This document shows, piece by piece, positions 29,817-40,261 of a stretch of DNA of 64,000 nt (the first letter of the stretch is position 1; each line of letters opens with the position of its first letter). Below the pieces are notes generated by a model. It was given only the letters and a program-made list of their open reading frames with translations. It had not been told where the DNA came from and ran no database searches. The DNA is from Lactarius indigo (Eukaryota > Basidiomycota > Agaricomycetes > Russulales > Russulaceae), in assembly GCA_025766275.1 (NCBI GenBank), contig JAFKAC010000115.1:104730-168729 (forward strand), given 5' to 3'. The position numbers were made by a program, and so were the translations under genes.

Positions 29817-31769
29817 ATGCCCGCATTAGTCCCTATGCACAACACCCTTGGGGCGTTGTTCATCGGCAGCGTCCTCTCATCCATGTGCGTCTCACCGTCT
29901 GTAATATACTATCGCAGGACCTGATCGCGCCTGACCACCTAGTGTCTATGGTGTTACTTGGTTGCAAGTCTATTCCTACTATAGTGGTCGATGCTCAAGG
30001 GATCGGTGGCCTCTGAAGTTCTTTGTGAGGCCCCCTATGTGTTGTCTCCCATACTCAGAATTAATGACGCCTTTGCAGGTCGCTTTTTTGATGTACGCAT
30101 TTTCGAAAGCTTCGCTATAGAATACACGATAGTGACATCGTCTCCAACTAGGCTCGTTGACTCGGCTAACCTAGTTTTCGTTACTTGGACAACTTATCAA
30201 TTCGGCATCACAAATTTTGGGGATTATCGGTCCAACGCATTCGTATCATGGTAAGCCGTTCGATAATTACTGTGCTGGTTGATGTTCCCATAGGGCTTCT
30301 AGGTGTCGACCCGTACGTCTTCCGTGACACAGAGCTCGTTCTGAGACTTACGGAATCAAATGTCATTCTGAAGGCGACAGCCTTGTCTGCCGGTGCGCTA
30401 TTCTGTTGTGACTAACATTTGTCCACAATTCTTATGCATTTGAAACTAGTTGTTCTTGAGGTTTCTGTACAGCAGTACGCCTTTCATGGGGGCTCCATGG
30501 AGCAACTTTTGCTGAAAAGGACGTAGCTTCTACGCGTATAGGATCTACCGTCGTGAGTTTATTGGTGTTTTATTTTTTTTAAATCTGTGTGAGACTCATG
30601 TTAGTCCAGTGGGCAGAGGTTCTCTATACCTGCCTGTAGCGATCGTACGTCTACGCCATTTGATCGGAACTAGCGCCCACTCACATGAGCAGTCTGTCAC
30701 CGCATTGACAGCCTTTGGTGAGTTCCTCCGCAGCTGCATGCTTCAAGGCTTTCACCTCATTTTCGACTGACTGTTGTAAGGTATCGGGATTGGTGTGTTT
30801 CTTTCTTGGTCCTGGTTCGCTAAGGCCTAACTAATCTTCGATTTCAGTTTACGGTGCACAGGTGTCAGTCGCAGTTACTCTTTCTTGGTTTTTTCTTACA
30901 GGTCCCACATATAGCCTGAAGCACATACATGAGCCGGGAAGTCACTTTCAGGCGCGTTTGCTCGTCATCTGATGATGTGATCTCCAATCTCTAACCGCTG
31001 TTCATACCAGGGGTTTTTCATTGCTATATTATCTTGCAAGGTCCTCTGCGACGTCTTAATTACTTTTGGAATGGTTTATTTCCTCTTGAGTAACCGCACT
31101 CAGGTTCGGAGGTATCCCTGTTTCCTAACATCGCGAAACTGCCATCTGTTTACACCGGCTCTCTCGGTAGAACAAACAACGTGTTGAACCTTCTCGCGAT
31201 TTATGCTATCAACTGCGGCACACTTAATTTGTGAGCCAGCATACCAATGAGCATTGACACCTCTTCTGACAATTTCACTATTCTGCAGAGTATTTGCTAT
31301 CTCTTGCGTTACTTTAGTACTGTTCACTTTTACCCTTTGTCCTCTTGTCAAACAATGACTCTCCTAACGAAGCTCGCCAAGTATCGAGATACGTTCACAC
31401 ATTCGCCGTCCCTCTTCCTCACAATTCGACTCTCACTCTGCGCGTTCATGTCCATGTGCGTTTTTGCTATTTCTTTACAGTTTCCCTGTTTTTTTTTTGA
31501 CATTATATATCAGCCTGAACTCACGAGATAACCTCCGTGAGACACTTGATGGACCAGGGGGTGTTGTCACATTCACCCAACTCAAGCTACGCAAGGTCAC
31601 CGCTGTCCCGTATGGCGCGCAAGATACTGCGGAAGCAAACGCCGATGCGACTGTCCCGAAGAGTCCCCCCCTGGCTTCCCATTCCTCCGACACGTTCTCC
31701 GACAGTGTGATAGCCCTTGATAGAGAAAAGTACCCAGTGCCCTCAGTAGTCGAGGCTGTGACGGTATGA
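29817..31769 (+). CDS. DUF6534 seven-helix membrane protein, copy E (18 exons)
   Basis: 335 aa from 1008 nt. Exons: 29817-29884, 29943-30024, 30079-30092, 30152-30250, 30303-30312, 30374-30392, 30450-30474, 30527-30552, 30610-30644, 30693-30717, 30781-30792, 30848-30863, 30915-30963, 31011-31111, 31171-31230, 31289-31316, 31373-31455, 31514-31769. All sites are GT-AG and in phase. Copies B and E both have CACATACATGAG in exon 13. In the frame used here it reads His-Ile-His-Glu, whereas another frame would hit TGA; this settles the intron-12 donor (GTCAG) and the phase. The C-terminal tail ends in EAVTV. No defect seen. Confidence 0.72.
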
Positions 31770-32180
31770 ATGAGTGGATATTTCCAAACCATAAGGCTCC
31801 ATGCGTAGATCCAGTTCGTGTACGCGTATCGTCGTTTCACTTGGCTGGTTGAGCTTCCTTTCAACAATGTCAAGACATGCTTTTGTGTTTTTGTTTTTTT
31901 TTGGATCAATATTTATTCTGGGATACGCAACAGAGAGTTACAGACCAGTCACAGCAGAGCGAAGCCGTATTTAAGAAACACGTTAGTCCATGAGGTGCCC
32001 CCGAGAAATGTAAGTACGAAACCAAATCGCAGAGGAAATTATACAGGAAGGGCAACCATACAGGTCATCGGGCATACAATTGCAGTCAGAGACGCGTAAG
32101 TTAGAATATGTGGGTATGAGCCACCCATTGATAAGTCTAGAACGGACCGAAGAGGAAACCAAACCTCAGCGTGCACCTAC
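31770..32180. other. Spacer after copy E
   Basis: The 3' flank of copy E (to about 31890, like those of A and F), then about 290 bp of unassigned sequence before the LINE fragment. Confidence 0.35.
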
Positions 32181-32795
32181 CTAGTCGGGTTCAGGGGGCA
32201 CGGGTATAGGGGGACCGGATTCCGGCTTGGAGAGTGCGCGAGTCTGGTCGAAGAAGTCGAGGAGTTTACCCATGCCTCGTTTTTCGGAGAGGAGAAGTGT
32301 GAATGGGTAGAGGGGAGGCGTGGGGGGAATAGCGAACCGGATGATCCCCGTATTGATCCGGTCGCGAAGGTAGCGCGGGCAGTGGTGGATGACATGCTCC
32401 GCGGTCCGAAGGGGTGCGCCGCATGGGCAAGACACGTCTTAGGGGGAGTCGTTAGTGCGGAAGCGTTGGACGTACGTGCCCGTGAAGGCGTGGTCCGTGG
32501 CAACCTGCATGAGGGTGGATGTGCTGCGTCGTGTATGTTTGGCGCGACGCCGCCTCGAAGGTTCTTTTTCTGCTGCCGCTTTTTTTGTTTTGACTTGTTC
32601 GGAGGGAAAACAGAAGAGTGTGAGAGACCATTGGAGAGACCACCAAAATGGCTTGGAAATCGGACGAGTCTCATAACACTGTCTTTGTCGGGCTCGACTG
32701 TCTCGGTCGAGATGTGACCGTGAACACTGACCACACATGGTCAAGCGGGTGCCAGTCACGGTGGTGTCAACGATGCGCAATAAGAGTACATTCAA
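32181..32795 (-). mobile_element. 3' end fragment of a non-LTR retrotransposon (LINE), degenerate
   Basis: Minus strand. A frame (32435-32181) contains CPCGAPLRTAEHVIHHCPRY, the C-terminal CCHC-type motif (C-x-C ... H ... C) found after the RT/RNase H region of fungal LINEs. The preceding frame (32795-32439), with TLMQVATDHAFTGTYVQRF just before it, lies in a different frame, so there is at least one frameshift. Only the 3' end is present, as expected for a 5'-truncated LINE copy. RT and endonuclease are missing. Confidence 0.7.
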
Positions 32796-33687
32796 ATTTC
32801 AGAAAGCAGTAAGAAAAACAAAGGGTGCACCTGTTTCCGGGACAACGAACAACGAAAGTAAGGTATTTGGCTGAAAGTCCCGAGGACGGCCATTCAAGAC
32901 ATACCGTGAATGTCGTCATCAAAATGATGTGGCGCTGTCCGATGAAAATCTGATGGCCGGCTCCCTACCGCCATAATCGCGCTTAGCTTATGCCTTTGCC
33001 ACCATCTTTGTCTTGCTACTACTCTCCACCGGCATGTGCGCCGGATGTATGAAAGTTTGTGCAGGAGCACGCACAGGGGACTGATGGTGCCAGCATATTT
33101 ATGCGAGTGCTCCAGGATTTGGAGAGTTCGAGGACTAGGAGAGAGGTCTTTGGTGAGTCTTCACGTTTATTTGTATGGGTGTTCACGCGTTTACGGGCTG
33201 AGCGCTGAACACTTATTACGACTGTGTGGCTATGGATATCCTGTATCCTGCATCAAAGGAGGTGAAATGGTATGCTCGGTCACCTTGTTAGTCTATGTCC
33301 TGCCAGTGAGCTCTTAGACATAGATGGCTGTCGGAGATCACTTTCTCGTCATGGCTTACTTCACGTACAGTAGGTGGCTCTGATAACCGGCTGCAGTGTG
33401 CTGGCCCACTCACTGTTGTGCATAGACTCGAGATTTCCACATGGTCAATACACCGATGATACGACCCCCACTTGAAACTAGCAGGAATCACCTGTCGACT
33501 TGAAACATATGCTCCTGATAGGAACATTCTTTTAACCTTCCGTCGTCACCTTATTTGTACCGGCTCCATGACAGAGACCGTTATCAACAGTGCTGGGAGT
33601 TGAGTAGTCGACCACTTTCATCGCCCACCTTTTCTTCTCTTCCCTTCCTATTGTTTCTTATCCTCCATACATTGACTTTTATCTGCC
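32796..33687. other. Spacer and 5' flank of copy F
   Basis: No supported gene between 32796 and about 33310. From about 33320 the sequence matches the 5' flank of copies A and E. Confidence 0.35.
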
Positions 33688-36060
33688 ATGCCCGCGCTAA
33701 TCCCTGTGGACAACACCCTTGGGGCGTTGTACATCGGTGTTGTCCTCTCGTCTATGTGCGTATCACTCTCTGTAATACAATGTTACAAGACCTAATGGAG
33801 CCTGTTCGGCCATGTAGTTTGTATGGCATTACCTGGTTGCAAGTCTATTCCTACTATAGTGATCACTGCTCAAGAGATCGGTGGCCTCTGAAGTCTTTTG
33901 TGAGGGCCCCCACGCGCTATGTCTCATGCTCGGGGTTTTAACGATGCCCTTTCAGGTCGCCTTTTTGATGTATACATTTTTGGAGCTTCGCTACCAAATA
34001 CAAGATATTGACATCATCTTTGACTAGGCTTGTTGACACGGCCAACCTAGTTTTCGTTATTCATACAACTTATCGTATTGGTGTCACAAATTTTGGGGAT
34101 TATCGATCCAACACATTCATATCATGGTAAGCTACTCGATAGGTACTGTTCTGGCTTGTCGAGGTTCTTATGGGGCTTCTAGGGTTGATACCGTACGTCT
34201 GCTGTGACACAGAGCTCATCCTGAGACTTACAAGAGCAAATGAAGGCGACAGCTTTATCTTCTGGTGCGCCAGTTTGTTGTGACTCGGACCAACTTTTGT
34301 CCGCAATCCTTATACACATGTAATCAGTTGTTCTTGATGTCTCTGTACAGCAGTAAGTTTTTTCATGGGGAGCTCACGAAGCAACTTTTACTGAAAAGGA
34401 CGTAGCTTCTACGCATATAGGATCTATCGTCGTGGGTGTACTGGTATTTGAAAAGATTATCTGCGTGAGACTTATTTTAGTCTAGTGGGCGGTGGCTCTC
34501 CATTCCTGCCAGTAGCGATCGTGCGTATATGCAATTTGTTCGGGGTGGGCTCTCACTCACACGAGCAGTCTGTCGTTGCACTGACGACATTCGGTCAGTT
34601 CCCCCGCAGCAGTATGCTACGAGACTTTCACTTACACTTGACCAACTTTTGTAAGGTGTTGACATCGGTGTGTTTCTCCCTCTATTCCTTTATTTGTGGT
34701 TCGCTGAGGCCTTATCCTGCATCTTCAGTGTACTGTACAAAAAGGTTGGTCGTAGTTGCACATGTTCTTTCGTGGTTTTTTCTCACAGATTCTGCGTATA
34801 GCCTGAAGAATACTACACACGAGCCGGGCAGCATCTATCAGGCACGTTTACCCCTCATCTGATAATGTGGGCTGCAGTCTCCAATCGCCATTCACACCAG
34901 GAGCTCTTCATCTCTGGCATTACAATATTTTCTTGCGGCGTCCTCAGCGACGTCCTCATTACTTTTGGAATGGTTTATACCCTCCTGAGTAATCGCACTC
35001 AAGTTCGGAGGTACGTCCATACCCGAACATTGCAAAAATGCAGTTATTCTGTTTACGCCAGCTCTCTCGCTAGAACAGACAACGTGTTGAACCTTCTTGC
35101 AATTTATTTTATCAATTGCGGCATACTTCACTTGTGAGCCAGTGCGCCAATCTGTTTCGACTTGCCTTCCGACAATAGTGCTATTCTGCAGAGTGTTTGC
35201 CATCTCTTGCGTTGCTTTGGTACTGTTCACTTTTACATCCTGCGTCCTCTTATCAAGTATTAATTCCCTGAACGAAGCTTGCCAAGTTTCGAGACTCGCT
35301 CGTATTTGCGCCGTCTCTCCTCATTACGATTCGACTCTCGCTCTGTGCGTTCATGTCCATGTGTGTCTTCCTTATTCCTTTACAGTCTCTCTGTTTTTTT
35401 GACATTATATTTCAGCCTAAACTCACGAGATAACCTCCGCGAGACACTCAACGGACCGGCTGGTGTCGTCACGTTCACCCAGCTCAAGGTACACACGGCT
35501 ACCGCATTGTAGCGAGTCAAAGACGCGTGTACGAATCCAGTGAAGTTCAGCGTTCAACCATTAGGTCAGCGACCCTTTTAGGAAAGTGTAAGGTGGACAC
35601 GAGGATGAATATCAGCGAGATATGGGAAACGCGTGCAGGAACACAAATGCTCAGCAGGAGCAGCAGAGAGGGCTTGATTGGGACACTATCTTTCTTTAGA
35701 GGGCTGGACCCTTATTTTACATGAAAAGCAGTCCGGTATCTAAAGTAGTATATGAATGCCTTGAGGCTTACTAGGCTGCATCGAGCCTGACGGGTTGTAG
35801 TGATTGCGGGACGGGTAGTTGTGGTCGGGTGGCGGTATGGTGAATGTAGGTGGTTTCGAGCCTGACGCAAGGGTATTTCTTACAACATTCCCGTGGGACG
35901 AGAAAAATGCAATGGAATCAAGCATCGACATGGCTGTCCCGAGGAATCTTCTACCATCTTCAGTTTCCTCTGATACGTCGTTCTCCAACAGTGTGATGGC
36001 TTTCAACAGATAAAAGTTCCCAGTACCCCCGGTAGGCTAGTCGAGGTCATGACGGTATGA
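33688..36060 (+). pseudogene. DUF6534 copy F, broken by an insertion and splice damage
   Basis: The 18-exon plan is still visible: 33688-33755, 33818-33899, 33956-33969, 34028-34126, 34183-34192, 34246-34264, 34328-34352, 34406-34431, 34486-34520, 34569-34593, 34656-34667, 34729-34744, 34802-34856, 34901-35010, 35074-35133, 35192-35219, 35278-35360, then 35416 onward. Defects: the intron-13 donor is AT instead of GT (34857); the last exon is interrupted at about 35507 by 377 bp, which brings a stop at 35510-35512; the 3' remnant (35885-36060) has a further stop (AGA TAA near 36009). Exon 14 is 9 nt longer than in A, in frame. It is probably a recent pseudogene. Confidence 0.7.
35508..35884. 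mobile_element. 377-bp insertion in copy F, candidate solo LTR
   Basis: The last DUF6534 exon stops at 35507 and resumes at 35885. The inserted piece starts TGTAG and ends TTACA (TG...CA). It is flanked by GCAT on the left and ACAT on the right, an imperfect 4-bp repeat. It contains no coding sequence that I recognise. A solo LTR is the simplest reading, but a small non-autonomous DNA element or an unequal exchange is also possible. Confidence 0.4.
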
Positions 36061-36184
36061 GCGAGCAGGTATATATAGGTATAACCAAACCATTGGGCTC
36101 CATGCATAGATCTATGTGCGTATCGTCGTTTCGCCTGGCTGGTTGGGCTATACTTTCAACAATGCCAAGACATACTGGAAAAGC

Positions 36185-36880
36185 TCAGATTCTGAGACGT
36201 GCACGGCCGTCGGGAAGGAGCGTCACCTCAGAGTGATACAACCGTGCAATGGTCGTAGTGTTGAGAATGGAGATAAGTGTGCCAATAGGCTATGTGGGAT
36301 CGTAGAGAAGCATACACAAGTTTAGGTTATCTGCGGCGCCGAAGCCAGTTGCAGATTGTTGCGCGCTGTTCATGATCATGGACAGGATTGCGACCATGCA
36401 AGGCATTACATGTTCAGAGAGCTATGAAAGAAACAGAGCGTCGTAACTAGATGAGGAAAAATATAAGGACCATCCGTTCGGTTACCAAAGCTGAGTTTAC
36501 TGCCTCAGGCTGGATAGGCACATGAATGTCGAGGGTATTACCGTATTACTACCAAAATCAGAGCCACCACTGATCAGGACAGTAGTCTCATATGCGTACG
36601 GAGAACGTCAATCCAGCAGAACTGAGGTGCCTTCGTACGAGCAGTGACGATCGGACAGGGAGTTCTCCATAGAGCCAGGGCTTTTTGGAGGGAATTTTGA
36701 CAGTACCGATGGTCACCGGGTCAAGAAGGCGTGCCTCCAAGTCATTGTAGTTTCCTATCACCCCATGTCAATAACGGCAACCCTCAGAAGGAAATTATAT
36801 TTTACGTCTGGCCGGCGAAGATGAAACCACCTGGCAGGGATATAGATTATTGAAGTTTGCAAGTGGTATCATACTTGTCG
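36185..36880 (-). pseudogene. Fragment of a glyoxal oxidase gene
   Basis: A diverged minus-strand copy of 42150-42800 of the intact glyoxal oxidase downstream. It keeps ARLYHSEV (active-site Tyr-His, about 36229) and the exons around it, including the introns, but it lacks both ends and has frame damage. It abuts the decayed 3' flank of DUF6534 copy F. It was copied at DNA level, introns included, so it arose by segmental duplication and not through RNA. Confidence 0.8.
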
Positions 36881-38329
36881 CAGAGGGTCAAGCAGAGGGT
36901 TGTTGCGGGTAAGACCTATGAATTGGAACCAAGTTGTCAGACATGCGAAGAGATTTCGGGAGGTTTGTCTGAAAGAAGCTGCATACTCGAACACTTATTG
37001 CAGCGCTAGTGTTGATGAGGCATGGTCCCGGGCCCCCAACATGATATGCTTGATGATATGCGCCTTGGCCATTCCTTTTGCTTTAATCCGCGTTTCACAA
37101 AATGTATTACGACAGACGACCCACGTGACTGAGTACGTGAGCACCTGCAGGAACACTGTCGGAATAAAAGCAGTGACGGTCGGAAGATGCTCTGCTGAAC
37201 TCTCAATGGCTCAAGGTCTTGTTCGAGGTCAGACTGGAAGCCACGTGATGAGTTACTGCAAGGATCGTTTCGCTCGCTTGACGGCCCGCGTTCACATTCA
37301 TTTGCTCGGCGTCGCGCGGATCGAGTTCCTTAATGAGGGTCTGTCCAGTGCGCCATCTATCCTTCACCTGCACCTTATTCTACCCCTCCAATACGCCTGC
37401 CGTTCATAACGCTGATCAAGCCTCGGCGCTTGCCCATTGACAAAGGACTCAGGATCGCAGGAACCCCAAATGCAACTTAAAGGAGTGATATAGGTATCTT
37501 CTAGTTGGTGCCAAGGTCGGTGCCATCTTTGCGACGTTGGGCTTGTGTAGTCAGACAAACAAGTAGAAGTAGAAGGTAACTGCACAGGGCACAAGCCAAG
37601 CCGATTTCTGCATGATGGGCTGTGCACGCAGATGACTGAGGACAGCCAATGACTTCGGGAGTGTGGGGATATAATAGCATATATGGTTAAGCACCTGATT
37701 ACAGCCCCCCGTTCTCGGCCTTATGACCCAGATAGCGTGACTGGTAGTAGTAGCGTAGAAGTCTTGGCAAGAGTCTTGATAGAAGCACGCCATGAACGCT
37801 TGGCCATACGGCACTCCGAGATACCAACGCTTTTTTTTATTTTACTGTTTGATTTTTTTTTTTCGGATATTTTTTTGATCTACTTTTACGGTTGCTGAGG
37901 TGCATCAAGAGGTGCATTCAAGCGATGTGGGAATGTAATTTTGTAAATGGTCTTCCTCGATCGCCGGCCCTCCCCGGTGCGTTCTGCGTTGACTTATGTG
38001 ACTTACTGTATGTAGCGGTACTGGTTCAAGTTGTCACTCAAGGCAGCTGACCATTCCTGGTGCCCTTTGTCTTACCCCGGTTTCAACACACCGTAATTTG
38101 ATAGGCTGTGAAGTGCCCCCACGCAGGTACTGTTTGGTTCGCTGTGTCCCTCTGATGGAGTGCTTTGTGACCGTCTATCCTATTATTGCCTTCCTATTTG
38201 TGCAGGCGCAATGACGGGCATATATCAACAGCGTTGCAAGTCGACTAGTTGGCCACTTCCATTGCCCGCCCTTTCTCCCCTTTCATTGTTGTCGACTTCA
38301 ATTTATTCTTTCCTTGACTATTTTTTGCC
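36881..38329. other. Spacer and 5' flank of copy G
   Basis: A 169-codon plus-strand frame (36900-37409) has no recognisable domain. Part of 37250-37500 resembles 28300-28520. Long T runs occur near 37832-37864. From about 38030 the sequence is the 5' flank shared with copies B and C, with an upstream ATG at 38211. Confidence 0.35.
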
Positions 38330-40261
38330 ATGCCCGCGTCAATCCCTGTGAACAATACCCTTGGGGCGTTGTTCATTGGCACCACCCTCTCCTCTGTGTG
38401 AGTTTCGCTGTCTGTAATACACTCTGTCACAGGACTTGATCAAGCCCGATCGGCCTTCTAGTATCTATGGTGTTACCTGGTTGCAAGTCTATTCCTACTT
38501 TAATAGGCTCCGTTCGAGGGATCAGTGGCCTCTAAAGCTCTTTGTGGGTGTTCCACGCCCTTTGTACTATGGTATGCTCGGGATATTAATTAAGCCTCCG
38601 CAGGTCGCCTTCTTGATGTATGCGTTTTTGAAAGCTTCCTTATCGAATACGCGATATTGATATCATCTTCAACTAGGCTCATTGACACGGCCAACCTGGT
38701 TTTCGTTATTTGTACAACTTATCAATTTGGCGTCACAAATTTCGGGGATTATCAATCCAACACATTCAAATCATGGTAAGGCGCTCCGAAAGTACTGTTC
38801 TGGTTGGGATTCTTATGGGATTTCTAGGAGTCAACCCGTACGTCTGCCGTGACACAGGGCTTCTTCCTGAGACCCACAACAGCAAATATATTTCTAAAGG
38901 CGACGACCTTATCTGCCAGTGCGCTAGTCTGTTTTCATCAACTTTGTCCGCAATTCTTATGCATATGGTACCAGTTATCCTTAATTTTATGGTACAGCAG
39001 TATGTTTTTCATGGGGATTTCATGGAATAACTCCAACTGAAAAGGACGTAGCTTCTACTCGTATAGGATCCTTCGTTGTGGGTGTAGTGGTGTTTATTCA
39101 TCTGGGTGAGACTTATTTTAGTCCAGTGGGCAGGTGTTCTCCCCACCTGTCAACAATGATCGTACGTCTGGTATGCAATTTTTCAGAGCTGGTACCCACT
39201 CACACGAGCAGATCATCATTACACATACAACGTTGAGTGAGTGCAGGCATCGAGACTTTCACCGTATTTTTAACCGACTGTTGTAAGGTCTTGGGATGAG
39301 TATGTTTATGTTCCTTTATTTGTGGGTCGCTAAAGCCTTATAATCATCTTCAGTGTACACTACAAACGTGTCAGCCGTATTTGTTCTTTTCTTTGGCTTT
39401 TCTCACAGGCTCCGCTTATAGCCTGAAGTACATACACGAGCCGGGCAATCGATCTCAGGCACGGTTACTCATCTAATGACATGGGGTGCAATCACTAATT
39501 ACCGTTCATACTAGGGGCTCTATATTGCCGCATTATCTTGTACAGTCCTCTGTGACGTGCTCATTACTTTTGGAACAGTTTATTCTCTCTTGAGTGACCG
39601 CACCCAAGTTCGGAGGTGCGTTCACGCCCCAAACATCCCCCAAATGGCATTACTCTGTTCACACCGGCTCTCTCTCTAGAACAAAAGTGTTGGGCCTTCT
39701 CGCAATTCATTCTCTCGATTGCGGCATACTTCACTTGTGAGCCAGTGTGCCGATTGGCGCCGACTTATTTTCTGACAATTGTGCTACTCTGCAGAGTGTT
39801 TTCCATCTCTTGCCTCACATTGGTACTGCTCACTTTTACTTCCTGAGGACAAATATTGACTCATTGAATTAAGTTCGTCATGTATCGAGGCACGCTCGTG
39901 TACGTGCCGTGCGTCTTCATCATGACTCAACTCTACCCTTGCGCAGTCATGTCCATGTACGCCTTCTTTGTTCGCCATTCATTGTATTCTCTTGACCTTC
40001 TATCCCAGCTTGAACTCAGAAGACAACCTCCGCGATACGCTTGACGGACCGGCTGGTGTTGTTGCCACTTCCACCCAGCTCAGAGTACGCACGGCTACCA
40101 CAGTCCTGCGCGACGTGCAAGATCCAACAGCAGTAATTGACAACACCGCTGTCCAGAAGAGTCTTTCAGTTTCCTCCGACACGTCTTTCCCAGACAGCGT
40201 GATAGTTCTCGATGGAGAAAAGTACCCAGTTCCCCCTGTAGCCGAGGTCGTGACGGTATGA
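38330..40261 (+). CDS. DUF6534 seven-helix membrane protein, copy G (one splice donor altered)
   Basis: Exons: 38330-38397, 38462-38543, 38604-38617, 38677-38775, 38828-38837, 38900-38918, 38975-38999, 39052-39077, 39127-39161, 39212-39236, 39288-39299, 39354-39369, 39422-39470, 39515-39615, 39680-39736, 39795-39822, 39874-39956, 40009-40261. They sum to 1002 nt (333 aa), all in phase, and exon 15 is one codon shorter. Intron 13 starts with AT instead of GT (39471), as in copy F; if it is not spliced, a TAA follows at once. The acceptor just before TATCG is also lost here, as in A, which again supports the upstream acceptor for exon 17. Most of the frame is conserved, so the gene is either very recently damaged or spliced non-canonically. 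Confidence 0.55.
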
